43,737 bases of DNA from Nocardia sp. MH4 (GCF_019266065.1 NZ_LPNR01000075.1:1-43737); one strand, 5' to 3'. Positions 26,071-35,278 are shown, counted from the first letter of the stretch. Made by a program: numbers and translations. Notes: a model not told the origin generated them from the letters alone.

Positions 26071-27440
26071 GTAGTCGCCACTCCAGTTCCGAAGACCAGG
26101 ATATGAGCGTATCCGGCGAGCAGCCCCAGCGCGCCGCCATGGACGAAAAGCAACCATTCGTCCTGTTTGATGGCCGAACGCAGCATGTCCACGAAGTCGT
26201 GTGGGGAAAGTGCGGACATTTGCCGGGCGATGTATTCGTTGACCTGCCTGCCCTGTTGGACGTTGAACGCCGGGTCGGCGAAGGCCATCGGCGCGATCGT
26301 CATCGCCTCGGCGGTGAGGGTGGACTGTAGCGAGTCGTACTCGCGGCTGCCGAGCATGAACTTCACCGCTGGCCGGGCCGGGCCGAGCGCGCGGTCGGCG
26401 GCCGGACGCAGGGTGTCCTCGAGCATCTGCAGGGTGCGGTCCGAGCGCGGGCCGTTGAGCAGTTCGTCGCCGATGTTGGCGACGGTGACCACCTCGGTGG
26501 AGACGAGTTCGGCGTATCCGGCGGTGATCTCGGGCTGACGCTTGATCAGCAGACCCTGCCGCCACGGGCACCACCACTTGGGCGTCGCGGGGGCGAAGAT
26601 CATGTTGATGCCGACCCAGTTGACCACCCAGCCGATGATGATCCCGCCGATGGGCAGCACGATCAGCGGCGAGAGGCCGGTGGTGTGCAGCGCGAGCACC
26701 AGCAGCAGACCGCAGGGCGCGCCGAAATAGAAGCCGAAGTTCTGCATGAACCGCAGCTCCTTGGCGCCGAGCACCTGGAACAACTGGTTGAGCAATTGCG
26801 GTCGCGCCTGGAAATATCGGATGACCATCTGCTTCACATCGAGCAGCTGATCGATATTGGTGCCGAGTTCGATGGTGAGTTCGCGCAGGATCTCCGGCAG
26901 TTGCGAGCGCACCCGCTGATGCACCATCTCGCGCACCTGGGTGGGCAGGTTGTACCAGAGCTGCGGGTGCTCGCGGCGCAGGATCACCTCGACGATATCG
27001 CTGATCTGGGCGTCGGCGACCTCGGCCAGATGTTCGGCCAGCTTCTCCGGATCGAGCTCGCGGTAGAAGTCGGACACGCTGCCGAGCTTGGACAGCCCCT
27101 TGTCGACCGCGATGCTGGCCATCTTGTCGGCGCGCGAGGGCACGATGCCCTGCCAGCCGATCCGCCCGTCATAGCTGAGCAGCGGCAACACCTGGATCCG
27201 CTTGGGCAGATACGGGAAGATCGCGCGCAAACCGGGCAGCTTCACGCCGTGGAACTTGATCGGCTGGAACAGCATCAGAATGCCGGTCCAGTTCGTGATG
27301 TAGCCGATTATTCCTGTGAAAAGAGGAATAGTCAGAATTTCTAGCAGGAGTGTCGGATGTAACCCGAACACACTCTCCAACACGACACCCTCCTGCCGTA
27401 ACCCGGTGATCACCGCCTCACCGGCACCCAAAATTAGCAC
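26061..27440 (-). CDS. DUF445-family membrane protein
   Basis: A 459-residue membrane protein. Hydrophobic segments lie at about 31-60 (LLEILTIPLFTGIIGYITNW), two near 245-290 (LLLVLALHTTGLSPLIVLPI and GGIIIGWVVNWVGINMIF) and one at the C-terminus (GGALGLLAGYAHILVFG). The motif IxNWxGIxMxFxP occurs twice (GYITNWTGILMLFQP and GWVVNWVGINMIFAP), an internal repeat typical of DUF445. The long middle and late segments are soluble and helical. Function is unknown; relatives are often called membrane or stress-related proteins. The start GTG at 27440 is tentative. The next gene overlaps its 3' end; a paralogue of that gene lies divergently upstream. Confidence 0.85.
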   Translation of the reverse strand: MLILGAGEAVITGLRQEGVVLESVFGLHPTLLLEILTIPLFTGIIGYITNWTGILMLFQPIKFHGVKLPGLRAIFPYLPKRIQVLPLLSYDGRIGWQGIVPSRADKMASIAVDKGLSKLGSVSDFYRELDPEKLAEHLAEVADAQISDIVEVILRREHPQLWYNLPTQVREMVHQRVRSQLPEILRELTIELGTNIDQLLDVKQMVIRYFQARPQLLNQLFQVLGAKELRFMQNFGFYFGAPCGLLLVLALHTTGLSPLIVLPIGGIIIGWVVNWVGINMIFAPATPKWWCPWRQGLLIKRQPEITAGYAELVSTEVVTVANIGDELLNGPRSDRTLQMLEDTLRPAADRALGPARPAVKFMLGSREYDSLQSTLTAEAMTIAPMAFADPAFNVQQGRQVNEYIARQMSALSPHDFVDMLRSAIKQDEWLLFVHGGALGLLAGYAHILVFGTGVATTWI

Positions 27441-27709
27441 CCCCGTGCCGCGGTGACCCTACTGTGAGGTGCGGAACTGGGTCCATTCGTCGTGCGCCAG
27501 GCCACAGGGTAGTGTCTGAGACATCAGTCACAGAACCTGTCCCGAATGCCGTATTCGCCCAGGCGAGTCGGAACAATGAGCACCACCACATTTGGTGACA
27601 GGCCACAACCAGCGCGTACAGGGGGCGCGCTGCGTACGCACTGTGCTTGGAGCGTGGTCGGGCAATAATCTGTGGGCGATCGTTCCCATGCGAGACTTCG
27701 GAGTAGGAC
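27441..27709. promoter_or_regulatory. Divergent intergenic region between DUF445 and Abi-alpha paralogue 2
   Basis: Candidate -10 boxes are TAATCT (27666-27671, plus strand) for the gene at 27710 and TAGGGT (27461-27456, minus strand) for the DUF445 gene. An 11-base perfect palindrome, TGTCTGAGACA, lies at 27513-27523 between them, and a small one, CACCA-CATT-TGGTG, further right. A shared regulator is possible but not shown. Confidence 0.4.
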
Positions 27710-28582
27710 GTGACAGACGACAGGACCGGACAGGACCTGGCCCGTGCCGGTACCCGCGCCGTCGAGCGCAGCTCGGATGTCGAGCAGCGACAGATCAGTA
27801 ATGAAGCCCGGTTGATCCGCGGGGTGTTCCGCGCCGCCGGATTGGCGGCGGGCACCGCGGTGCGCGGCAGCCAATGGGCGGTCGGCACCACCTACGAGGT
27901 GACCAAGGAACTGGCCCAGGCGGCCCTGGACGGCGAGTCCTCGGCCGACATCGCCGAGCGCACCGGCAACGCCCTGCGCTCGATCGCGCGCAGCGCGCTC
28001 GGTGTCACCGAGGGGTCGGTGCGCGAGATCGTCAGCTACGTGCCGACGCCCAACGGGTCCACCCAGCAGGCCATCACCGTCGGTCCCTACCTGCGCTCGG
28101 CCAGCACCGAGGACCTGCGTCGCCGCGGCGACGCGCTGCTGGCCCGCTCGGCCGACGTCTACTTCACCGAGGACGTGCACCCGGCCTATGACCGCATCCT
28201 CGACGAGATCGCGCCCGACGAGGCCCGCATCCTGCGGTTCATGGCGCTCAACGGTCCGCAGCCCTCGGTCGACGTGCGCACCAACCGCCCGCTCGGTATC
28301 GGCTCGGAGCTGGTGCAGGGCGATCTGACCTCGGTGCCCGAGCAGGCCGGCGTGCGCTACCCCGATCGGGCCCGCTCCTATCTGATCAACCTCAACCGCC
28401 TCGGCCTGACGTTCACCTCCGAGGATCCGGTGGTGCTGAGCCGCTACATGGTGCTCGAAGTGCAGCCGGTGGTCGAGGAGGCGCTCAAGAAGGCCGGCCG
28501 CGCGCCGAAGATCGTCCGCAAGAGCCTGCGCCTGTCGGAATTCGGCGAGGACTTCTGCCGCACCTGCTTCACCATCGGGTAG
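27710..28582 (+). CDS. Abi-alpha/DUF4393-like protein, paralogue 2
   Basis: A 290-residue protein. The N-terminal third is charged and helical (RAGTRAVERSSDVEQRQISN), followed by a weakly hydrophobic helix near GVFRAAGLAAGTAV. The conserved part reads HPAYDRILDEIAPDEARILR, then a wing-helix-like LINLNRLGLTFTSEDP and a C-terminus SEFGEDFCRTC. It shares these with paralogue 1 across the DUF445 gene. GTG at 27710 has GGAG 7 bases upstream. Transcription is divergent from the DUF445 gene. The role is unknown. Confidence 0.75.
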   Translation: MTDDRTGQDLARAGTRAVERSSDVEQRQISNEARLIRGVFRAAGLAAGTAVRGSQWAVGTTYEVTKELAQAALDGESSADIAERTGNALRSIARSALGVTEGSVREIVSYVPTPNGSTQQAITVGPYLRSASTEDLRRRGDALLARSADVYFTEDVHPAYDRILDEIAPDEARILRFMALNGPQPSVDVRTNRPLGIGSELVQGDLTSVPEQAGVRYPDRARSYLINLNRLGLTFTSEDPVVLSRYMVLEVQPVVEEALKKAGRAPKIVRKSLRLSEFGEDFCRTCFTIG

Positions 28583-28690
28583 CTGAGACAGCGCGGGCAG
28601 GCGGCGCCGGAGGTCACGCTCCGGTGTCGGCAGTGATAGCGATCAGATACAGATCCGGCACTGCGCTCGTTTCAGTGGGATCGTGGAGGG

Positions 28691-29398
28691 ATGGAGCAGG
28701 GTCCCGGATCTCCGAGCGTGCGCGTCGACGATCCCGTCGCGCCCACCTCGGCGCGGCCCGGTCCGCTGCTGCCCGGTGACGACGCTCCACTGGTCGCCGG
28801 GATGGAGACGGGGGAGGATCGGATGGCCGAGATGCCGCCCGCGGACGCGATGGATGAACAGCAGCCCGAACCGGTCCAGCGCCCGCCCGATCACCCTGAC
28901 GACCTGATCGCGATCAGCCGGCTCAAATTCCGCTATCTGCGGGCCCTCGACACCAAGTCCTGGGACGAGTTCGCCGACACCCTGATCCCCGAGGCGACCG
29001 CCACCTACAGCGAATACCTGCAGTTCGAGTCGCGCGAGGCCTTCCTGGCCTTCCTGCGCAACACCCTCGGCCCGCACGTCATCACCGAGCATCGCTGCGA
29101 CCATCCGGAGATCGATGTCGACGGCGACACCGCGACCGGCACCTGGTACCTGGCCGACACGGTGATCATCCCCGAGCACAACATGTGCCTGCGCGGCGCG
29201 GCTTTCTATACCGACCGCTACGTCCGCTGCGAGGACGGTCACTGGCGCATCGCGCACACCGGGTACGAGCGCACCTACGAGGTGGTGCTCTCGCTCAGTG
29301 ATCTGCCCAGTCTGCGGCTGACCGCGAGCCGCTGGGGGATGATCGCCCAGGAGAATCACATCTCCTCGGTGGAGCGCAACCCCGGACCGGCCGCCTGA
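28691..29398 (+). CDS. NTF2/SnoaL-like fold protein
   Basis: A 235-residue protein from ATG 28691, or 191 residues from ATG 28823. The conserved domain begins at about residue 70 of the long form with DDLIAISRLKFRYLRALDTK, the first helix of SnoaL-like proteins, and includes HRCDHPEIDVDGDTATGTWY and FYTDRYVRCEDGHWRIAHTG. This cone-shaped fold serves dehydratases, isomerases and binding proteins; the substrate cannot be read. The shorter start has the better ribosome site (GGGGAGG, 5 bases upstream); codon use is gene-like over the longer one, whose first 60 residues are Pro/Asp-rich and probably disordered. prfC converges on it. Confidence 0.8.
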   Translation: MEQGPGSPSVRVDDPVAPTSARPGPLLPGDDAPLVAGMETGEDRMAEMPPADAMDEQQPEPVQRPPDHPDDLIAISRLKFRYLRALDTKSWDEFADTLIPEATATYSEYLQFESREAFLAFLRNTLGPHVITEHRCDHPEIDVDGDTATGTWYLADTVIIPEHNMCLRGAAFYTDRYVRCEDGHWRIAHTGYERTYEVVLSLSDLPSLRLTASRWGMIAQENHISSVERNPGPAA

Positions 29399-29421
29399 CG
29401 CCGACTCAGACAGTCGACCAG

Positions 29422-31062
29422 TTAGTCCGCGGTCGCGACCAGTGGCTCGAGCGTGAGCTTCGGATGCTCTTTCTCGATGTACTGCAGCCGCCATTTGTCG
29501 CTGAACAGCGCGAGAATCGCGCCGTCGGTCCGAGTGAACACCTCGACGCCGCGCTGGCGATCCAATTCCGGCGCCGATTCCGCGTCGGTGCGCCTGGCCA
29601 AAGTGAAGGGCAGGAAATCCAGCTGGGTTTCCACATTGAACTCCGCCTGCATGCGAGCGGTGACGACCTCGAACTGCATCGGGCCGACCGCCGCCAGCAC
29701 CGGCGAGGCGTCGCCGCGGGCGTCGTTGCGCAGCACCTGCACCACGCCCTCGGAGTCGAGCTGGTCGATGGCCTTGCGGAACTGCTTGTACTTGCCCGCG
29801 CTCTGCGCGCGCAGCGTCGCGAAATGTTCGGGGGCGAAGCTCGGGATCGGCGGGAACTCCACCTTCTTGTCCACGAACAGGGTGTGGCCAGGCGCGAGCG
29901 CGGTGGCGTTCACCAAGCCGACCACGTCGCCCGGGTAGGCGGTGTCGACGGTGGTGCGCTCGCGGCCGAACACGGTCAGCGCGTACTTGGTGGCGAACGG
30001 ACGACCGGTCTGCGCGTGCGTGACGACCATGCCGCGCTCGAACTCACCGGAGACGATCCGCATGAACGCCAGCCGATCGCGGTGCGCGGTGTCCATGCCC
30101 GCCTGCACCTTGAAGACCACCGCGCTGAACGGGTCGCCGGTCGCGCGGTCCTTGCCCGCCACATCGGCCCGCGGGCCCGGTGCGGGCGCCAGCGCCACCA
30201 GCGTCTCCAGCAGCTGGCGCACACCGAAGTTCAGCATCGCCGAGGCGTAGATGACCGGTGAGGTCTGCCCGGCCAGGAACAGCTCCTGGTCGTGGTCCTG
30301 CCCGGTGGCCGAGAGCAGTTCGCTCTCCTCGGCGGCGGTCGTCCAGGCCTCGCCCTCGCGTGCCTCGGCCTCGGCCGGGGTCAGCGATTCCTCGGGGGCG
30401 ATGGTCGCGCCGCCCGCGGTGCGGGTGAAGTGGATGTACTCGCTCGCCTCGCCCTCGGGGCCGCGCCGCAGCAGGCCGCGGAAGTCGCCGGCGATGCCGA
30501 CCGGCAGGAACAGCGGGGTGGGGGTGAGGCCGATGCGCTCGCTGATCTCGTCGAGCAGCTCCAGCGGCGCCTGACCGGGGCGGTCCCACTTGTTGATGAC
30601 GGTGATGACCGGGATGCCCCGGTGGCGGCAGACCTGGAACAGCTTCAGCGTCTGCGGCTCGAGGCCCTTGGCCGCGTCGATCAGCATGACCGCGGCGTCG
30701 ACCGCGGTGAGCACGCGGTAGGTGTCCTCGGAGAAGTCGGAGTGGCCGGGGGTATCGACCAGGTTGATGACGTTGTCGACGTCGGACCCGGCGGCGCGGT
30801 AGTTGAACTGCAGCGCGGTCGAGCTCACCGAGATGCCGCGCGCCTTCTCCATCTCCATCCAGTCCGACACGGTCGACTTGCGCCCGGCCTTACCGTGGAT
30901 GGCGCCCGCCTCGGAGATCATCTTGGCGTGCAGTGCCAGCGCCTCGGTCAGCGTCGACTTACCCGCGTCGGGGTGCGAGATCACGGCGAAGGTGCGGCGG
31001 CGCGCGACCTCGGCGGGTAGTCCGCGCGGGGTGGGGGCGGCGCTCTCTCCGGACTCGGTCAA
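29422..31062 (-). CDS. prfC: Peptide chain release factor 3
   Basis: A 546-residue translational GTPase that recycles RF1/RF2 from the ribosome after termination. G motifs: G1 SHPDAGKSTLTE, G3 DTPGHSDF, G4 NKWD. The EF-G-like domains follow, and the family sequence KGLEPQTLKLFQVCRHRGIP is present. The start appears to be TTG at 31062 with GAGG 8 bases upstream. The gene is divergent from rplY across a 391-base gap (31063-31453). That gap holds the long palindrome B, a T-rich stretch near 31247, a possible -10 box TATGGT at 31272-31277 and an inverted repeat GGTGAGT/ACTCACC at 31298-31327 in the rplY leader. Confidence 0.96.
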   Translation of the reverse strand: MTESGESAAPTPRGLPAEVARRRTFAVISHPDAGKSTLTEALALHAKMISEAGAIHGKAGRKSTVSDWMEMEKARGISVSSTALQFNYRAAGSDVDNVINLVDTPGHSDFSEDTYRVLTAVDAAVMLIDAAKGLEPQTLKLFQVCRHRGIPVITVINKWDRPGQAPLELLDEISERIGLTPTPLFLPVGIAGDFRGLLRRGPEGEASEYIHFTRTAGGATIAPEESLTPAEAEAREGEAWTTAAEESELLSATGQDHDQELFLAGQTSPVIYASAMLNFGVRQLLETLVALAPAPGPRADVAGKDRATGDPFSAVVFKVQAGMDTAHRDRLAFMRIVSGEFERGMVVTHAQTGRPFATKYALTVFGRERTTVDTAYPGDVVGLVNATALAPGHTLFVDKKVEFPPIPSFAPEHFATLRAQSAGKYKQFRKAIDQLDSEGVVQVLRNDARGDASPVLAAVGPMQFEVVTARMQAEFNVETQLDFLPFTLARRTDAESAPELDRQRGVEVFTRTDGAILALFSDKWRLQYIEKEHPKLTLEPLVATAD

Positions 31063-31100
31063 CGCAGAACCTCACTGTGTTTATGGCGGCTGGTGCCGCG

Positions 31101-31193
31101 GGGTTTGCGGCCCTTCGGGCCTCGCATCCGAGGCTCGAGACTACGCCTTCGGCGTTACGCTTCGAGCCTCGGATGCGAGGCGGCCGCAAACCC
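31101..31193. repeat. Long intergenic palindrome, element B
   Basis: Outer arms GGGTTTGCGGCC (31101-31112) and GGCCGCAAACCC (31182-31193) are perfectly complementary. Inner 20-base arms at 31119-31138 and 31162-31181 are also perfect and contain CCTCGCATCCGAGG and its complement. The loop carries ACGCC-TTC-GGCGT (31143-31155). The layout equals that of element A (20872-20959) in inverse orientation. It lies 39 bases upstream of the prfC start codon, so here it is not at a 3' end. Confidence 0.85.
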
Positions 31194-31453
31194 GTGGTCG
31201 TCGCGGTGGATGGTGTCGCGCGGCTTCGCGGCGGCAGGTGGGGCCGTTTTTCTGTGGATATGCCGATGCGGTATGGTGGTCGGGTTGTCTCGGCGAGGGT
31301 GAGTTGCCCCTAGTGGTTGTACTCACCGTGATCGACGCGGCTCGGCCTTCCCGGTCGTCCTCGTTCGTTCTTCGTCCGACGAGTAGACGTTGACCCCGCA
31401 GATGGGTCGCCCCACCTGACCAGCCCGGAAGAGCCGTAGGAGCGCATTCAGTC

Positions 31454-32074
31454 ATGTCCGACGTGAACCAGATCGAAGCCGCCGTCCGCACCGAATTCGG
31501 TAAGGGCGCCGCTCGCCGTACCCGTCGCGACGGCAACGTGCCCGCCGTGCTGTACGGCCACCAGGCCGAGCCGCAGCACCTGAGCCTGGACGCCAAGGCC
31601 TTCGCCGCCATCCTGCGTACCCACGGCACCAACGCCATCCTGAACCTCGTCGTCGACGGCAAGCAGCAGCTCGCGATGACCAAGTCGGTCGTGGTCCACC
31701 CGATCCGCCGCTACATCGAGCACGCCGACCTGCTGATCGTCAAGCGTGGCGAGCGCGTCACCACCGACGTCAACGTCGTGGTCACCGGCGACGCCGCCTC
31801 CGGCACCCTGATCACCCAGGAAGCCACCACCCTGTCCATCGAGGCCGACGCGCTGAAGCTGCCCGAGTCCATCGAGATCTCGGTCGAGGGCATCGAGCCG
31901 GGCACCCAGATCCTGGCCGGCAGCATCGAGCTGCCCGCGGGCGTGACCCTCGCCGGTGACCCGGAGGCCCTGATCGTCAACGTCATCGCCGCGCCGTCGG
32001 CCGCGCAGCTCGACGAAGAGGGCGAAGGCACCGCCGCCGAGGAGACCGCCGAGTCGGCTCCCGAGTCCGAGTAA
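31454..32074 (+). CDS. rplY: 50S ribosomal protein L25/general stress protein Ctc
   Basis: A 206-residue two-domain L25 of the CTC type. The N-terminal domain ([25 protein letters not shown]) binds 5S rRNA; a C-terminal beta domain and an acidic tail ([14 protein letters not shown]) follow. ATG at 31454 has GGAG upstream and is preceded by a leader of roughly 170 bases. pth follows 24 bases after the stop, as in M. tuberculosis, where Rv1015c-Rv1014c are adjacent. The length and acidic tail are usual for actinobacterial homologues. Confidence 0.96.
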   Translation: MSDVNQIEAAVRTEFGKGAARRTRRDGNVPAVLYGHQAEPQHLSLDAKAFAAILRTHGTNAILNLVVDGKQQLAMTKSVVVHPIRRYIEHADLLIVKRGERVTTDVNVVVTGDAASGTLITQEATTLSIEADALKLPESIEISVEGIEPGTQILAGSIELPAGVTLAGDPEALIVNVIAAPSAAQLDEEGEGTAAEETAESAPESE

Positions 32075-32085
32075 GACTCCTGCAC

Positions 32086-32091
32086 TACGGT
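32086..32091 (+). promoter_or_regulatory. -10 box for leaderless pth transcript
   Basis: TACGGT fits TANNNT and ends 7 bases before the ATG of pth. It lies in the short rplY-pth gap, so pth may have both read-through and its own leaderless transcripts. Confidence 0.45.
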
Positions 32092-32098
32092 TCGGCGC

Positions 32099-32677
32099 AT
32101 GACCGAATCCTCCGGGCCCGCACTCGTGGTGGGGCTGGGTAACCCCGGCCCCGAATACGAGCGCACCCGCCACAATGTGGGCTTCCTGGTCGCCGACGTG
32201 CTCGCCGAGCGCGTCGGCGGCCGTTTTGCCGTGCACAAGAAGTCCGGCGCGGATCTGCTGCAGGCCCGCCTGGACGGGCGCCAGATCCTGATCGCCAAGC
32301 CGCGCACCTACATGAACCTGTCCGGTCGGCCGGTGGCCGCGCTGGCCAAGTTCTTCTCGGTGCCCGTCGACCAGGTCATCGTGGTCCACGACGAGCTCGA
32401 TCTGCCGTTCGGCACCATCCGGCTCAAGCAAGGCGGCGGCGAGGGCGGCCACAACGGCCTGCGCTCGATCTCCCAGGCCCTGACCACCAAGGACTACCTG
32501 CGCACCAGGATCGGCATCGGCCGCCCGCCCGGTCGTCAGGACCCGGCCGACTACGTGCTCAAGCCGTTCGCGGCCCCGGAGCGCAAAGAGGTCCCGGTGA
32601 TCGTCGAGCAGGCCGCCGACGCGGTCGAGCTCTTGCTGAAGGTCGGGCTGGAAACCGCCCAGAACCAATTACATTGA
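32099..32677 (+). CDS. pth: Peptidyl-tRNA hydrolase
   Basis: A 192-residue enzyme that releases peptides from prematurely dissociated peptidyl-tRNA. The signature [19 protein letters not shown] includes the catalytic His25; [11 protein letters not shown] holds the conserved Asp and GGHNGLRSI the conserved Asn. The length fits the family. The stop codon TGA is immediately joined to a structured repeat element, and the FAAL gene converges from the right. Confidence 0.97.
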   Translation: MTESSGPALVVGLGNPGPEYERTRHNVGFLVADVLAERVGGRFAVHKKSGADLLQARLDGRQILIAKPRTYMNLSGRPVAALAKFFSVPVDQVIVVHDELDLPFGTIRLKQGGGEGGHNGLRSISQALTTKDYLRTRIGIGRPPGRQDPADYVLKPFAAPERKEVPVIVEQAADAVELLLKVGLETAQNQLH

Positions 32678-32819
32678 GCGCTGGTGCGCTCGAGTTCGCG
32701 GCCCTTCCGGTCCCGCCGGTCAGGCACCGTTGCTTGCTCCTACGTCGCCTGCGCAACGGCGCCTGACCGGCGGGACGGCCGCGAACCGCCGCTGCGCGGC
32801 GGCCCCTCCTCGAGGTCGG
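32676..32819 (+). repeat. Modular palindromic element, long version (C2)
   Basis: It starts within the pth stop codon. Hairpin 1: GAGCGC (32676-32681) with GCGCTC (32686-32691). Hairpin 2: TTCGCGGCC (32695-32703) with GGCCGCGAA (32777-32785), a 16-base arm at 32710-32725 with its perfect partner at 32761-32776, and CCGTTGC (32727-32733) with GCAACGG (32753-32759). Hairpin 3: CCGCCGC-TGC-GCGGCGG (32786-32802). The 3' flank CCCCTCCTCGAGGTCGG matches that of C1 at 15791-15849. It fills the gap between the converging pth and FAAL genes. Confidence 0.85.
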
Positions 32820-32850
32820 GGCGTGCGTGGCCGGCAGCGACGGGCCGGTC

Positions 32851-34494
32851 CTATCTCAGGTGTACCGCGGTGGCGGCTCGGCGCAGTTTGCCCGACGACG
32901 TCTTCGGCAGGGCACCGGGGCCGAGGACCGCGACCGTGCGTGGGCGGGCGCCGACCTCGGCGAACACCTCGTGCACGATCTCGCGCTCGATGCGCTTCAC
33001 CTCGTCGGGATCGGTGTAGTCGTTGGATTCCACCACCACGGCGAAGCTTTCGCGCTTCTCGCCCGCGTCCAGGCGCACGGCCACCGCGTTGCCGGGGCGC
33101 ACGCCGGGCACCCGCATCGCGGCCCGCTCGATGTCGGTCGGGTAGATGTTGCGCCCGCCCATGATGATGACGTCCTTCATCCGCCCGCAGACCACGACCA
33201 GCCCGGCCTCGGTGAGGTAGCCGATGTCGCCGGTGTCGAGCCAGCCCTCCTCGTCCTGCGCGGGCCGGAATCCATCGACGGTCACGTAGCCCGAAGTCAC
33301 CGCGGGGCCGCGTAATTCGATGACGCCGACCGTGCGCACCGGCAGCGGCTGCCGCTCGGCGTCGACCACCCGGCCCTCGAGGTCGTCGACGAGGTGGCCG
33401 AGCGTCGGCAGCCTGCGCGGGGTGCCGTGGTGGCCGTCCTCGGCCACCGGCACCGCCTTGCCGACAGCTTCGAGCAGATCGGCGTCGATGACGTCGAGCA
33501 CCATGCCGTGGCCGGGGTCGGGGATCGAGACGGCCAGGGTGGTCTCGGCCATGCCGTAGACCGGGGTCAGCGCCATCGGGTTGAGCCCGAAGTGCTTGCC
33601 CGCGTCCGCGAGCGCGATCATGGTGTCCGGGTCGACCGGTTCGGCTCCGTTCCACATGTACCGCACGCTGGACAGATCCATCGAGCCCGGCTCGGCCTGT
33701 CGCAGCCGCCGGGCCAGCAGCGAGTAGGCGAAGTTCGGTGCCGCGGTGACGGTTCCGCGATACTTGTCGATCAGCTCGGCCCACAGCAGCGGCCTGGCCA
33801 AGAAATCCAGCGGGGTCACGCAGACCACCTCGGCGCCGAATTGCATGGGTACGCTGAGGAATCCGACCATGCCCATGTCGTGGAACAGCGGCAGCCAGCT
33901 GATCATCACGTCGTCGTCGAGCTGGAACTTCACACGATTGAACATCGCGTGCGCGTTGACGTTGAAGTTGCCGTGTGTGATCCGGACGGCCTTGGGTGAT
34001 CCGGTCGATCCGGAGGTCAACTGCTGCAGCGCGATATCGGATTCGGCGGTCGGCACCGGGTCGGTGTCGGGGCCCTCGTGCAGGTCCTCGATCTTGACCA
34101 CGGTGATCCCGCGCTCGAGCAGCACGGGTTCGGCGGCGGCGAACGGCGCGCCGAGCACGACGGCCTTGGCCTCGATCATGTCGAGCACCGTCTCGGTGTC
34201 GCGTACCCAGACCGCGAGGTCGGTCCGCGGAGTCGGCTGGTGCAGCATGGTGATCGAAGCACCACGCATCCAGATGCCCTGGCAGACAGGGGCGATGTCG
34301 ACGGGCAGGCCGGCCAGGACGCCCACCGCGTCACCGTGCTCGATCCCGGCGGCCGCCAGGCCACCCGCCATCCGCCGCGCCACGCGGTGGATATCCCCCC
34401 AGGTCTGCCGCAACGGCGCCTCCGGCTCCCCGGTGACCAGCCCCCTGTGGCTGGTCAGCGCTGTGGCAAACATTTCGTCGGTGAACCTGCTCAA
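32851..34494 (-). CDS. pks16: Fatty-acyl-AMP ligase / acyl-CoA synthetase (Pks16-like)
   Basis: A 547-residue ANL-superfamily enzyme. The ATP loop is [18 protein letters not shown], with [33 protein letters not shown] and the C-terminal lysine motif [11 protein letters not shown]. The HDMGMVG region is typical of long-chain fatty-acyl-AMP ligases and relatives. Convergence on pth and nearness to ispE match M. tuberculosis Rv1013 (pks16, 544 residues). The start is TTG at 34494, chosen because AAGGGAG lies 8 bases upstream and the family N-terminus (LSRFTDEM) begins there; a longer frame exists. plsC precedes it by 109 bases on the same strand, so a lipid module is possible. The acyl substrate is unknown. 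Confidence 0.88.
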   Translation of the reverse strand: MSRFTDEMFATALTSHRGLVTGEPEAPLRQTWGDIHRVARRMAGGLAAAGIEHGDAVGVLAGLPVDIAPVCQGIWMRGASITMLHQPTPRTDLAVWVRDTETVLDMIEAKAVVLGAPFAAAEPVLLERGITVVKIEDLHEGPDTDPVPTAESDIALQQLTSGSTGSPKAVRITHGNFNVNAHAMFNRVKFQLDDDVMISWLPLFHDMGMVGFLSVPMQFGAEVVCVTPLDFLARPLLWAELIDKYRGTVTAAPNFAYSLLARRLRQAEPGSMDLSSVRYMWNGAEPVDPDTMIALADAGKHFGLNPMALTPVYGMAETTLAVSIPDPGHGMVLDVIDADLLEAVGKAVPVAEDGHHGTPRRLPTLGHLVDDLEGRVVDAERQPLPVRTVGVIELRGPAVTSGYVTVDGFRPAQDEEGWLDTGDIGYLTEAGLVVVCGRMKDVIIMGGRNIYPTDIERAAMRVPGVRPGNAVAVRLDAGEKRESFAVVVESNDYTDPDEVKRIEREIVHEVFAEVGARPRTVAVLGPGALPKTSSGKLRRAATAVHLR

Positions 34495-34603
34495 CGTCGG
34501 ACTCCCTTTACGCCAACGATCGGTTACGGCCGTGCTCCCAACAGAAAATCCCGCCCCGCCCACCCGGTGTTAACCCCGACTGACAACCGAGCGTCCTCGC
34601 CGA

Positions 34604-35266
34604 TCAACGTTCGGCGGCAAAGGAGGCAGCGTAGCGGTCCACATATGGTCTACCCGATTGCATCGCAATTTCCCGCATCAGCTGGTCAGTTGCCACTCTG
34701 ACCTGGGCGCGGTGCACCGCTGCCGGATACCGCCGCGCCGGCTGGACGCTGATGCGCACCTTGGTGAAACGCAACAGTTTCCGACCGTGGGGGTTCATGC
34801 GGTCGGTTCCCTCCAGCACCACGGGCACCACCGGCGCCCCTGTAGCCATGGCAACGCGCAGCGCCCCGGTGCGACCACGATAGACCCTGCCGTCCACCGA
34901 CCGGGTGCCCTCCGGGTGAATTGCCCAGACGCCGCCCGCTTCGAGGATCCGGGTGGCAGCCGCGAGGGCGTCGGCGGCGGCGTCACCCCCGGTGCGGTCC
35001 ACCGGTACCTGTCCGGCGGCGGTGAAGAACCACCGCTTGGCCCGTCCGCGCAGGCCGGTGCCGGCGAAGTACTCCTGTTTGGCGAGAAAGGTGAGCGGGC
35101 GCGGGATCACCAGCGCCAGGTAGAGCGAGTCGACGAAGGCCAGGTGATTGGCCGCGATGATCACCGGCCCGGTGCGCGGCACGTGCTCGAGACCCTCCAC
35201 GCGCGGGCGGCCGAGCAATCGCAGCAGCGGGCCGATCAGGACGTGTCTGCACAGCTGGTACCACAT
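34604..35266 (-). CDS. plsC: 1-acylglycerol-3-phosphate acyltransferase, PlsC family
   Basis: A 220-residue membrane-associated acyltransferase of phospholipid synthesis. Block I, NHLAFVD (His41-Asp46), is the NHX4D catalytic motif; block III is HPEGTRS at about 117-123; VVPVVLEGTDRM fits block IV. ATG at 35266 has GGAGG 4 bases upstream. It is divergent from a TetR gene with two palindromic operators in between, so repression by that TetR is likely. The acyl donor and acceptor are not determined; PlsC-like paralogues in this order can also acylate other lipids. Confidence 0.92.
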   Translation of the reverse strand: MWYQLCRHVLIGPLLRLLGRPRVEGLEHVPRTGPVIIAANHLAFVDSLYLALVIPRPLTFLAKQEYFAGTGLRGRAKRWFFTAAGQVPVDRTGGDAAADALAAATRILEAGGVWAIHPEGTRSVDGRVYRGRTGALRVAMATGAPVVPVVLEGTDRMNPHGRKLLRFTKVRISVQPARRYPAAVHRAQVRVATDQLMREIAMQSGRPYVDRYAASFAAER

Positions 35267-35278
35267 GGGACCTCCATC

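Noticed and set aside
34495..34563. N-terminal extension of the fatty-acyl-AMP ligase
   Set aside because: The extra residues are unlike the family start, and a strong ribosome site stands directly before the TTG at 34494.
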